From Gammaproteobacteria bacterium (GTDB taxonomy: Bacteria; Pseudomonadota; Gammaproteobacteria; Chromatiales; Chromatiaceae), in contig JAAELC010000702.1 of assembly GCA_024227135.1 (NCBI GenBank), forward strand, positions 1-47,322: a stretch of 47,322 bases of DNA. Direction: 5' to 3'. Position numbers and translations under genes: made by a program. Each line of letters begins with the position of its first letter. Position 1 is the stretch's first letter. This document shows positions 9,361-18,400 of the stretch, one piece after another. The notes under the pieces were generated by a model that did no database searches, had not been told where the DNA came from, and saw nothing but the letters and a program-made list of their open reading frames with translations.

Positions 9361-9754
9361 GATTGCACTCCCCCTGGGGTGCTACCAGCAGACTCAGGCT
9401 GTCTGCCCTGACACTCTCTTCGCAACATGCATTTCTGAAAGCCATTTGAATCAGCCTTTGTCCGAGGATTCAGGCCCACTGGAAGCAGATCTCTCCGATT
9501 AACTTAACTCTGTGGAGGATTCGCCCCTGATCTTCCTGTAGGTCGCACCATTACTTAGTTTAGCGATGGATTGGGGGATTACTTAAACTATGGAGGCGGT
9601 CAATAGCGCTATGTTTTCAGAACCGCGTCACACCCTGGAATCAACGTTCGGAACAAAAGGTGTACGGCTATGATTCACCCGTTCTCAGGTTTCAAACCTG
9701 GTGCAGGCGGAGGGTACAGGGTTGCCCGGAACAGCAGATCAACCGGCCTTCGGA
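9361..9754. other. Gap upstream of the unrecognised helical protein
   Basis: About 390 bp without a convincing gene; short frames on the plus strand lack ribosome sites. An inverted repeat TAGTTTA (9556-9562) / TAAACTA (9584-9590) with a 21-nt spacer lies here and could be an operator, but the arms are short. Confidence 0.4.
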
Positions 9755-10144
9755 TTAACTGTTTTCAACCATACAGACATGTTCGCTGGAGAGGGTCGAC
9801 TGCCGATACAGCAACCATGCAATGGCAGTGCAGTAACTTAAGTTGGTTTGCAGTTCTCCGTCCGGATCCCGGAGAAAAGCATGCTGGCTGGCCAGACCCC
9901 GAACCCGAGAGGCCAGATCAGGATTGTAAGCCAGATACTTGTCCCAGATTTCCCGATGCTGATCGGAAGTGATACGAAAAATCCCCAGGCCCTCGGTACT
10001 AAGGGAGAAAAGCCCTATTTTCGGCGCATTGACCGCCGTCGATAACAGATACGCTTCTATCGAAGCGCTCCAAAACCCCAGATTTTTCAAAGTTGGCCGA
10101 ATCACCTGCTTCTTCAGATGATCCTCACTAACGGTGACGTGCAT
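9755..10144 (-). CDS. Small conserved phage-like protein, possibly lysozyme-fold
   Basis: A 129-residue protein preceded by a good ribosome site (GAGAGGT before ATG at 10144). I recall a family of proteobacterial phage and chromosomal proteins with the same frame: a start like VIRPTLKNLG, then a helix with G/S-TA, a short GLG-Q/R motif and HREIW-x-YL-x-NP-x-L. This protein has STAVNAPKIGLFSLSTEGLGIFRI followed by DQHREIWDKYLAYNPDLASRV. In the members I remember a QES motif follows the TA; here the equivalent region reads VNAP, so a supposed catalytic Glu would be missing. Similarity is from memory, and a peptidoglycan role is only a suggestion. It has no signal peptide. It lies next to a chemoreceptor remnant. 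Confidence 0.7.
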   Translation of the reverse strand: MHVTVSEDHLKKQVIRPTLKNLGFWSASIEAYLLSTAVNAPKIGLFSLSTEGLGIFRITSDQHREIWDKYLAYNPDLASRVRGLASQHAFLRDPDGELQTNLSYCTAIAWLLYRQSTLSSEHVCMVENS

Positions 10145-10622
10145 AGTTGACTACCTCTCAGGAAAACAAAGCCGATGTTGACCGGGACATCGCTACATCG
10201 ACTCTCTATCGACCAATCGTCCATTCACGGATGTTCACGCCAATGAACCGCTGCATCCGTCACGATCATTGAGACGGGGTACTCGATTAACTATGTATAG
10301 CAAATAGAGTCAATATTTCCAGTAAATAAAGTGAGTTGCAACATATTTTTCAATTATTATTCAGATACCACTGCTAACTTTCTATATCTGGTTGAGAAGG
10401 TATTTGCTCCCCGGCCCAACAGGCCAGACACTGGATTCTGCAGCGACAGAAATGGCATCTGCACACCTGGCGGCCCACTCCATTACCATTCACAGAACAG
10501 CCATGGGTTTTGAAGTTATCTCCACGGATACCAGCGGTTCCTACTCCCGCTACTTTAGTGGCAAACCATGCCCCAGAATATCCAGATATAGAAGTATTCT
10601 CATTAAATCAATGAGTTAATAG
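10145..10622. other. AT-richer non-coding gap
   Basis: About 480 bp between the phage-like gene and the chemoreceptor remnant. It is visibly more AT-rich than its surroundings (for example 10290-10400). A plus-strand frame of 75 codons at 10392-10619 has no ribosome site and no recognisable content; it could be decayed sequence once belonging to the chemoreceptor gene but I cannot align it. Confidence 0.4.
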
Positions 10623-10889
10623 ACTACTTTCGAACAAGCCAATCAGGTCGGGACTTCTCTGGAGTCGACCGCCTCCGCGATCAAGTCCATATCTGACATG
10701 AGCGAACAGATAGCCGCGGTGACCAATCAACAGAACCAGAGGGCATCGGTGCTCGATCAGAATGTGACGACGACTACGAGTTTCACTGAATCCTCCCCTA
10801 CGAATGCAGGTGCCGTTACCCACTCCAGTGACGACCTGGCAGCGCTGGCCGGACCACTGGATCAAATGGTCAACCGTTTCCGGGGGTAA
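10623..10889 (+). pseudogene. C-terminal remnant of a methyl-accepting chemotaxis protein
   Basis: An 88-codon open stretch with no proper start (TAG just before 10623). The product matches the last part of chemoreceptors: SLESTASAIKSISDMSEQIAAVT, then NQQNQRASVLDQNV, and the terminal SSDDLAALAGPLDQMVNRF, which is the usual post-signalling helix end before the stop. The CheA/CheW-contact hairpin tip, the HAMP domain and the sensor parts are absent, so the gene is a truncated relic. No transposase or second fragment is visible that would explain the loss. Confidence 0.82.
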
Positions 10890-10984
10890 CAGTCATCTTC
10901 TGAGATCCATCGACAGTGACTGACTCGAAGGGGATATATAGCCTGTGGAATTGCCGCCGATAGCCCGCCGACAGGGAAGCGTGC

Positions 10985-11989
10985 TTACTCCTTCCGATTC
11001 AGGAGCAAGTCCACGAAACGTCGCCGGTTGCTCGTATCCATGTCCCGAAAGAGACTGTACCGAGCATGCTGTGCCGGCTTCAGGGGATCGATTTCAATCC
11101 CCCACAAGGGCCTCAGCCCGGTCGGCAGGTTGGCGTATCGAACATCGCCCAGCACGTTATCATGATCTGGATGCCAGGCCAGATACTGGTCGGAGAAACG
11201 ACCGAATCTCTTGATGTCATCCAACAGCACCGAGTCATCGGGCAGGTCTTGAAAATCCCGATCTGGATCCACGGATTCTATCTTCCCGCCGGGAAAGACC
11301 AAGCGGCCCTCTCCCAGTCCGACGCGCACCGCATCGATATGGAAACTGCCCTTTGATTCGTAGAGCGAACGCCAAAGCACCAGATTGCCTAAAGTCGGTT
11401 TGACGAGCATCCGCTCCACCTGATGCCCCCTCTCCTCTGCCAGCGCCATTGTCATTTCTGCGGCCCGCTGGTGCTGAACCAGACCCAACAGTAAGTAGCA
11501 ACCCGCCAGCACCAATCCTACGCGCGCCCACATCGGCTTGCGCTTCCGCCAGGTGATAACGGCAGCGACCAGTAACGTCAATGAAAACAGGGGATCGATG
11601 ATGGAAATGATCTGCCATGCAATACGTTCTTCGAGCAGGGGCCAGAACAGGTGCGTGCCATAGCTGGTACAGGCATCCAGGAACCCACTGAGACTGAAGC
11701 CCAGCAAGGTAAAAAGGTAGAGCCTCCAGGGACTCAGGCGCCGACGCAGAAAGGGCCACAACAGAAGCGCAGCCAACAATGCACCGAAGGGGACGAAAAA
11801 CACAGAATGGGTAAAATGGCGATGATATTCGATATTGAGCAAAGGGTCCTCAGCCGAGCGAATGAGAATATCCGCATCAGCCAGCAATCCTGACAGAAAC
11901 CCCACCCAGGTGGCCGTTCTCACCTCATCCTGCCGGGCTCCCGACTGGGCTGCAATCGTCCCCACTAAGCCCTGAGTCAGTAAATCCAT
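10985..11989 (-). CDS. Membrane-bound metal-dependent hydrolase, YdjM/PF04307 type
   Basis: A 334-residue inner-membrane protein of the YdjM-like family. The N-terminus begins MDLLTQGLVGTIAAQ and carries metal-ligand candidates: the acidic LLADADIL and the HRHFTHS motif near residues 56-62, then D-x-C-TSYGTHLFWP around residues 106-117. Four or five hydrophobic segments lie in the first 180 residues; the C-terminal half (about residues 190-334) is soluble and polar. The family is named hydrolase on the basis of conserved His/Asp residues, and its substrate is not established. The start ATG at 11989 opens the family-typical sequence. It stands alone on the minus strand, upstream of the inverted-repeat element. 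Confidence 0.9.
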   Translation of the reverse strand: MDLLTQGLVGTIAAQSGARQDEVRTATWVGFLSGLLADADILIRSAEDPLLNIEYHRHFTHSVFFVPFGALLAALLLWPFLRRRLSPWRLYLFTLLGFSLSGFLDACTSYGTHLFWPLLEERIAWQIISIIDPLFSLTLLVAAVITWRKRKPMWARVGLVLAGCYLLLGLVQHQRAAEMTMALAEERGHQVERMLVKPTLGNLVLWRSLYESKGSFHIDAVRVGLGEGRLVFPGGKIESVDPDRDFQDLPDDSVLLDDIKRFGRFSDQYLAWHPDHDNVLGDVRYANLPTGLRPLWGIEIDPLKPAQHARYSLFRDMDTSNRRRFVDLLLNRKE

Positions 11990-12458
11990 CGATCAGCCCC
12001 TGTTATTTTTAATCGTAACGGCTCACCCCACAGAGATAACCCCCCATGGGCGGTCTGTGGAGGAAGTGTCTTAGGCATGGATGCCAAAGCCAAGCCCACA
12101 GGGAAGTATTAACGGCGTCTTCCGCAACAGATTGCCCATGGGGGGTAAATAGTCACTTTTATTCTTCGATAAGTGCTGTTGCATACATGCTCGCCACTGA
12201 CCCAGGTAAGTGGCCACCGTAACACTATTGCGCAATCCGGAGCGAACCCCCGGAAACGAGCCGTCGAACAAGCTCAGGATACGCTGCTCCAGGCCGTGGA
12301 CAGTATACCCAACTATGCTGAAAAATCAGCGGGTAAAAATGCCAGGCCGCTAAAGCCAGGATCATTGAGAAGTGCCGGAAAACATGAAATCGATATGAAT
12401 GCGGCCGGGGTTAATCCCAGCCGGATGGTCGTCATGGATTACTGCACAGCAGAGGCTG
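11990..12458. other. Gap with inverted-repeat element and degenerate frame
   Basis: About 470 bp. The left part holds the large inverted repeat at 12040-12145. The right part (12173 onward) has a plus-strand open frame beginning at GTG, with stretches such as AVEQAQDTLLQAVDSIP that look protein-like, but it lacks a ribosome site, runs into the 3' end of the histidine kinase gene on the other strand and matches nothing I know. It may be a decayed gene. Confidence 0.4.
12040..12145. repeat. 106-bp imperfect inverted-repeat element
   Basis: The left arm at 12040-12066 begins CCCCCCATGGGC and ends GGAAG; the right arm at 12119-12145 is its imperfect complement. About 21 of 27 positions match, with CCCCCCATGGGC / GCCCATGGGGGG identical at the outer ends. 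The interior has a second small hairpin GGCAT-GG-ATGCC (12073-12084). The whole would fold as a long cruciform or RNA hairpin. It lies in a gene-free stretch between the YdjM-type gene and the histidine kinase gene. It could be a dispersed repeat of the MITE or REP kind. Confidence 0.65.
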
Positions 12459-14744
12459 TCAGGACACCGCCTTTGCGCTTAGGTTCGGGACTGAGCCAAT
12501 CCAGCGACTCAGCAGCTGCTGCAACTGGAATTGATTGAACGGTTTACCCAGATAGTCATCCATGCCAGCTTCCAGTGCTTTCTCACGATCACCCTTCAAC
12601 GTGTTAGCCGTCAAGGCAACAACAGGCAGTCGTGAAATTTCACCGTTTTTCTCCATTTCCCGAATTCTGACAGTGGCCTGATAACCATCCATTACCGGCA
12701 TCTGACAATCCATCAGTATCATGGCATACGTCCTTGCTGCAACCATCTGGCAGGCCTCCTGCCCGTTGCAGGCGATCTCCACGGAATATCCAAGCAGATC
12801 GAGAATGGCCTCTGCCACTTCCTGATTTACCGGATTGTCTTCCACCAGCAAAACCGGCAGTGAGTCCACTGCGTGGTGTTCCTGAGACACAGGAGAGTTT
12901 TCGGCCGGCTTCACTTTCAGAACGGGTGATTCCTGCAGACTCTGACCCAGTAATCCATAGAGCGACTCCCTTCGCAGTGGTTTTCGTAGGAAACCATTGC
13001 TTTTCAGCCCTGCAGCCAGCGCTGCCGGGTATTCTCCAGTGACCGGTAGAAGTACCAGCAGTTGTTTCAAGGAAGCGGGAGCCCCGGCACGGATTCTGTC
13101 GACCAGCCTGCCTGTTGATCCATCCGACAAGTCACTGTTGATGATGACCGTATCGTAGGGAGTTCCACTTTGTGCACCCTGCTCCAGCAACCCATTCAAT
13201 TCCTGATCATCAGCGGCAAAGACAAGTTCTACCTCGAAGACACTGAGCATATCCTCGATGACTTTCCGGCTGTTAATGCAGTGGTCCAGTACCAGAATAC
13301 GCTGGGATTCAATGGGAGGTACATGCAGGGATACCTTTCCTGCTGACTCAGTCTGCACTTTGAGGTCCACACTGAATCGAAAGGTAGTGCCCACCCCGGG
13401 TTGACTCACTAAACCGATTTCACCACCCATGAGATGGCATAGTTGCCGGGCAATCGCCAGACCAAGCCCGGTCCCGCCATACCTTCGGGAGGCCGTGTCA
13501 TCCGCCTGGGAAAAAGATTCAAATACGTGGTGCTTCGCCTCTTCCGAGATCCCGATACCTGTATCTTCCACCTCAAACCGGTATTCTGCGCGGTCACTCG
13601 ACACATTTCCCTGATAAACCCTTAGCGATACCTCGCCTTGCTCGGTGAACTTCAGTGCATTCCCCAACAGATTGGTCAGAATCTGACGCAACCGGTTTTC
13701 ATCTCCGATGACTGCAGTAGCAAGACCGGTGGGAACAAGACAGGTCAATTCCAACGACTTGCGATGGGCGGATTCTGCAAACAAATCTATCTGATCTTCC
13801 AGGAGTATCCGAAGATCAAAAGCCTGATGATCCAATTTGAGTTTACCGGCCTCAATTTTGGAAAAATCAAAAATGTCATCGATGACCGTCAACAAGGATT
13901 CCGACGATCGATAGGCTGATCTGGCGAAGTACTGCTGCCTTTCATTCAAATCTGAATTCAGCAACAGCTCTGTCATCCCCATGACACCATTCATCGGCGT
14001 GCGTATTTCATGGCTCATTTTTGCCAGGAACAGAGATTTTGCTCTGTCACTTTCCCGGGCAAGATCCCGCGCAACAGCCAGTTCCTCAGCCCGTTGCTCC
14101 AGCAGAACTTTACTTCGCAGCCCTTGCCAGAACTCTTTGTTGAGCCGGAGTCCGACCGATGCCAGAAAAGGACCGCCCAGCATAAATAGAAACAGAAGAA
14201 TCATTCGCCCCTCCACTCCGTGGATAAAAACTGCTGCTGGGGCAGGAATGAACATCAGTACCAGATAGGCCATCACCAGCTTACGACACGGAGCCAGGGT
14301 AGAAACGCCAGCGGCGGTTATCCCGATAGTCATCATGAGGGACAGGTTGGTGGTGGGTACCAGGCCATTCGTGAGGATGGCTATACTCCAGGTAAAACTC
14401 CAGACGATGGCCACACCCAGGGTACCCCCGGCAAAGAGCCCTCGCCAGTAACCGCTGTTCCAGTCATGAAGCTGCCGAAACCAGACAACCAGTGCCATCC
14501 TGAAGATTCCGAGTGCAAGGAGTAATGCACCCGCAGTGCTGATCAAAACCGGATGCACCAGATGATAGGAGTGCATCAATACATTGGCGGTGAACAAGGC
14601 CATGTATATCAACGTACCCGGCACTGCCCTGAGTGACAGACTCTGATCCGCCAGGTCGATGAGCCGCCGCTGCTCTATGACAGAATAGAACCAGCTTTCC
14701 AGAAGCGCGCGCCCTTCTGACCGGTCCGTATTGATTTCTTTCAT
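12459..14744 (-). CDS. Membrane hybrid sensor histidine kinase with two receiver domains
   Basis: A 761-residue hybrid kinase. Residues about 40-205 form an N-terminal block of roughly six to seven hydrophobic segments, the likely sensor. A short coiled coil leads to the HisKA domain with phospho-acceptor His245 (MSHEIRTPMNG), then a full ATPase domain (NLLGNALKFT, DTGIGI, GGTGLGLAI). Receiver 1 (about residues 485-610) is degenerate: the aligned phospho-acceptor Asp is Asn536 (VIINSDLSDG). Receiver 2 (about residues 630-750) is canonical, with VEDN, Asp679 (LMDCQMPVMDG) and the GKPF lysine. No HPt domain is attached, so a separate phosphotransferase is expected. No partner regulator lies beside it, and the signal is unknown. 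Confidence 0.93.
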   Translation of the reverse strand: MKEINTDRSEGRALLESWFYSVIEQRRLIDLADQSLSLRAVPGTLIYMALFTANVLMHSYHLVHPVLISTAGALLLALGIFRMALVVWFRQLHDWNSGYWRGLFAGGTLGVAIVWSFTWSIAILTNGLVPTTNLSLMMTIGITAAGVSTLAPCRKLVMAYLVLMFIPAPAAVFIHGVEGRMILLFLFMLGGPFLASVGLRLNKEFWQGLRSKVLLEQRAEELAVARDLARESDRAKSLFLAKMSHEIRTPMNGVMGMTELLLNSDLNERQQYFARSAYRSSESLLTVIDDIFDFSKIEAGKLKLDHQAFDLRILLEDQIDLFAESAHRKSLELTCLVPTGLATAVIGDENRLRQILTNLLGNALKFTEQGEVSLRVYQGNVSSDRAEYRFEVEDTGIGISEEAKHHVFESFSQADDTASRRYGGTGLGLAIARQLCHLMGGEIGLVSQPGVGTTFRFSVDLKVQTESAGKVSLHVPPIESQRILVLDHCINSRKVIEDMLSVFEVELVFAADDQELNGLLEQGAQSGTPYDTVIINSDLSDGSTGRLVDRIRAGAPASLKQLLVLLPVTGEYPAALAAGLKSNGFLRKPLRRESLYGLLGQSLQESPVLKVKPAENSPVSQEHHAVDSLPVLLVEDNPVNQEVAEAILDLLGYSVEIACNGQEACQMVAARTYAMILMDCQMPVMDGYQATVRIREMEKNGEISRLPVVALTANTLKGDREKALEAGMDDYLGKPFNQFQLQQLLSRWIGSVPNLSAKAVS

Positions 14745-15052
14745 GGAAGTTGTCTTCTGTTAACTGAGCCACAGAAATACCGACCGACCTGTATGAGCTG
14801 ATCATGCACAGGCAGATTTCAATTCCGGAAAACCTTCAAAGAACACCATCGCTCACAAGCTATCGACAACGTATCGGCATGGTAGCTGGTTTATTTACTC
14901 TCCATCGCAGCCGATGCTGGGCGGGGCACCTACTTGATCGAGGTCAGACAATACTTGTTCCCTTAGCCCGCAAATGGCAAAACGACTTGTAAATCCCAGG
15001 CCATCGTATAGCTTTAAAGACGAAGGACTCGTTAAACTCAAAGGAGATTGAA
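14745..15052. other. Divergent intergenic region
   Basis: About 310 bp between the divergent hybrid kinase gene and the small protein at 15053. No gene is supported; a 62-codon frame at 14804 has no ribosome site. It must hold promoters for both genes, but no unambiguous boxes are seen. Confidence 0.4.
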
Positions 15053-15340
15053 ATGATTCCGGTACGTACAGTAGAGATGCAGTGCACCCATGCTGAGTTT
15101 CTGAGGGAACTCCCGCAAGCCTGTGGAAATCGACCCTATGAACTCATTGGAGAGCGCGTTATCGTCCATGAGAAAGATAAAGAGATTCAGATTCGGATCA
15201 GAGATGAACCCATTCGTCACCTCGGGTCCCTCAATCTGCCCATGGAGGAGATAAGCTTCAAATTCGTCGATTACACCGAAGAAGAAGCCAACAGGTTTAT
15301 GGAAGAGTTCAGAAAGCACACCTTGCGCATGGGGGGCTGA
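15053..15340 (+). CDS. Small conserved protein of unknown function
   Basis: A 95-residue soluble protein with a strong ribosome site (AAAGGAG, 7 bp before ATG). Sequence features are an N-terminal helix (HAEFLRELPQACG), an alternating-charge beta stretch (ERVIVHEKDKEIQIRIRDEP), then a GSLNLPMEEISFKFVDY segment and a final helix ending FRKHTLRMGG. I recall small proteins of beta- and gammaproteobacteria with the same plan, notably the G-x-L-x-LP motif and a C-terminal phenylalanine-rich helix ending in RGGG or similar. No function is known to me. It is isolated, divergent from the hybrid kinase and convergent with the RND operon. Confidence 0.82.
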   Translation: MIPVRTVEMQCTHAEFLRELPQACGNRPYELIGERVIVHEKDKEIQIRIRDEPIRHLGSLNLPMEEISFKFVDYTEEEANRFMEEFRKHTLRMGG

Positions 15341-15420
15341 ATAGAGGTCAGGACCTCCAGCCCTTCAGTTTGACCGGGGCAGAACAGCGGTCTATTTCGG
15401 GGAATCAAAGGCGGCAATGA

Positions 15421-15483
15421 AAAAAGCCCCGGGCCGGTGATGAGAGCACCCCCTGTCCGCTTATAACCTCGTACAGGGGCGCG
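15421..15483 (-). terminator. Possible terminator after the RND operon
   Basis: On the minus strand, downstream of the RND transporter stop, GCGCCCCTGT and ACAGGGGGTGC (plus-strand 15474-15483 and 15447-15457) can pair, and a run of seven T follows about 20 nt later after a GGCCCGGGGC block. The gap between stem and T-run is long, so this is a weak call. Confidence 0.3.
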
Positions 15484-15492
15484 GGCAGCCGC

Positions 15493-18400
15493 TCATGCTG
15501 GATTCCTGCGGCTACTGGAAGAGTATCCCAGATCATCCAGAATGGTGAATAGCGCGGGGACTACCAGAAGGACCAGCATCGTGGTGGCAAGCAGTCCGAA
15601 AATAATACTGGTTGCCAGAGGGATGAGTATCTGCGCCTGAAGGCTTTTCTCAAGCAATAGCGGGGACAGACCGGCAATGGTGGTCACCGAGGTCAGCAGT
15701 ACCGCCCGAAACCGCTCCCGACTGGCCATTTTTGCCGCTTCCACCACGGTGCTTCCTTCCCGGATGCGCAGCTTGAGAAACTCCACCAGCAGGATGGAAT
15801 CGTTGACCACGATACCGGCCAGAGACGCGAAACCGATGATGCCGGGCATGGTTAAGTTCAGTCCCATCAACAGATGTCCCCAGATCACCCCGATAAAGGC
15901 GAGAGGGATCATGGCCATCACCACCAATGGTTCGATGTAGCTGCGGAACTGAAAACTCAGCAGAATAAACACACCGATCAGACCGATACCGAAACTTCGC
16001 AACATGGAGGTGCCGGTTTTATTAGTCTCCCTGGACTGGCCTTCGATACTGGTACTCACACCGGGATGCCGTGCCATCAATTCGGGCAGGAAGTGTGCTC
16101 TGGTATGTTCAATGATCTCCCGGGAATTTGCGATCCGGGTATCCAGATCCCCGGTTACAGTGACCGTACGCACACCGTTGACCCGGTGTATTCTGGCAAA
16201 CCCCCGGGCCGGTTCGATGACCACCACGGCGCTCAGCGGGATTTGATCACCACCGCTGGTGCTGATTCGAAACGACTCAATATCGGTGAGTGTGGAACGG
16301 TCAGCGGCCGCCAGTCGTACGTCGATCTCGTAGGCTTCCCGTCCCACCTGGATCTCGCTGGCGGTGGTTCCGTAAAAAGCAGCTCGCAACTGACTGGCGA
16401 TGGTGGATGCATCCAGCCCAAGGGCAAGGGCACCGTCACGCAGGCGCAACCTGAGTTCCGGTTTGCCCGGACGCAAGTCATCTGACAGATCGAATACCCC
16501 CCGATAACGGGACAGCCATTCCTGCATTTCCCGGGATGCCTGCTTGAGCTGTTCCAGATCCGGACCAGTGAGTCTGATTTCCAGAGGAATCCCCCCGGGT
16601 CCGATAACCGGTTCTTTGAAGTTGAGTGCCAGCAGGTCGGGCAGTTCTCCCACCTCCTCCCGCCAGTGGTTGATGATGTCGTCCAGACTACCGATTCTCT
16701 GCTCGGCGGTGATCAGATCCACCGTTACCGTAGCAACATGGGGTCCGGATTCGCTGGCATCCTGATTGTAGTTGAACCGGGTCTGTACATTACGCACCAG
16801 AGATCTGCCATCCAGCTGTAACGGTGAGAACGTCTGGCTCACCCTTTCCAAAGCCCCGGTGATACGCTGTACCACTTCTTCAGTACGCCAGAGCGGTGTA
16901 CCCTGGGGAAGCAATACTCGGGCTTCGATGATGTCTCCTTCGATATCCGGAAATGCCTGAAATTTGAGCTTACCACCTGCAAGCATGCCGACACTGATCA
17001 GGAACAGAGCGAGTACGCCTCCGACAAACCAGTAGCGATAGCTCACCACACGATCGACGGCGCCTCCCAGTGTGTGGTCCCGAAATCCAATCAGCCACCG
17101 ATCGAAAGCCTGCCGAAATCGGCTGGTTTCCCGCTCATGATGTTTCAAAGAGTGGGCGAGGTGGTGGGGAAGAATTAGAAACGCCTCTATCAGACTGACG
17201 CCTATCACCAGCAGCAGCACCATGGGAATAAATTGAAGCACTTTCCCCATGTGACCGGAAAGAAAAGCCAGGGGTGCAAACACGGATACTGTGGTGAGAA
17301 AGGACGAAATCACCCCGGGAGACACCTGACGGGTACCGTCGATGGCCGCCTGCATGGCGGTCTTTCCCCGGCGCAGCTGGGTGGCGATATTCTCAGCTAT
17401 CACAATGGCATCATCCATCAGCAGCCCAATGGCGATGAGCAGCGCGACCATCGTGATCATGTTGATGGTGAGTCCGAGAATACTCATGAAGAAGAAGGCA
17501 CCCAGAAAAGACACCGGCAATCCGGCGACAACCCAGAAGGCAAAACGCCCCTGAAAAAAAAGCCACATGGTCAGGAATACCAGCAGCAGGCCCTGGGCGC
17601 CATTGCGGATGAGCAGACTCAAACGGTCACGAACAATGGAGGATTTATCCTGGGTGACGTAAAACTCAACCCCCGCCGGCGCAGTGACCCGCAGTTTCTC
17701 GAGAAAACCACTAACCGCATCCATGACCTGCAAAGTGTCCTGCTGTTTGGTCTTGATCACCTGCAACACCGCAGCGCGCTGCCCGTTGAACAGGATCTTG
17801 TCCTCATCCAGTTCGAAACGGTCGCTGATGGAAGCAATGCTTCCGAGCCGGACTTCTGAGCCGGAACTCGCACTCACGACGATCAAGTCCGCCAGTTCCC
17901 CCGGGGTCCGCCGCAGATCGGTAAACCGGATAAGCAAATCCTGGTCCCCGGTTTCCAGCGAGCCCGAAGGCAGATCGATCCCCTGCCTGGCAACGCTTGC
18001 GGCAATATCCGACATACTCAGTCCGTACTGCCGCAGGGCTCGGGCCGGCACTTCGATACGTAATTGATGATCGGAAAACCCATTGACCTCCACCTGGGAA
18101 ACCAGGGGTAATCGTTGCAGCTGCTCCTTGATCTGCTCTGCATAGGCCTTCAGATGACTGGTGGACATGGGACCGGTCACCGCCAGTGCAACCACTCGGT
18201 CGGTACGTCCCAGCTCTTTGATAACCGGCAGTTCCGTCTCCTCCGGAAAATTATCGATCGCCTCAACCTCGGTTTTAACATCGTCCATAAAGCGACTGAT
18301 ATCACCGCCCTCCACCATCTCGACGGTGGCTATGCTGACCCCTTCCCGGGCTTCACACTGCTTCTCAGCTACATCGTTGATGCCGTCCAGCGCCTCTTCG

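Noticed and set aside
12173-12538. Plus-strand frame of 121 codons overlapping the hybrid kinase gene end
   Set aside because: GTG start without a ribosome site, overlap with a certain gene on the opposite strand, and no family match. It may be a decayed gene but is not called.
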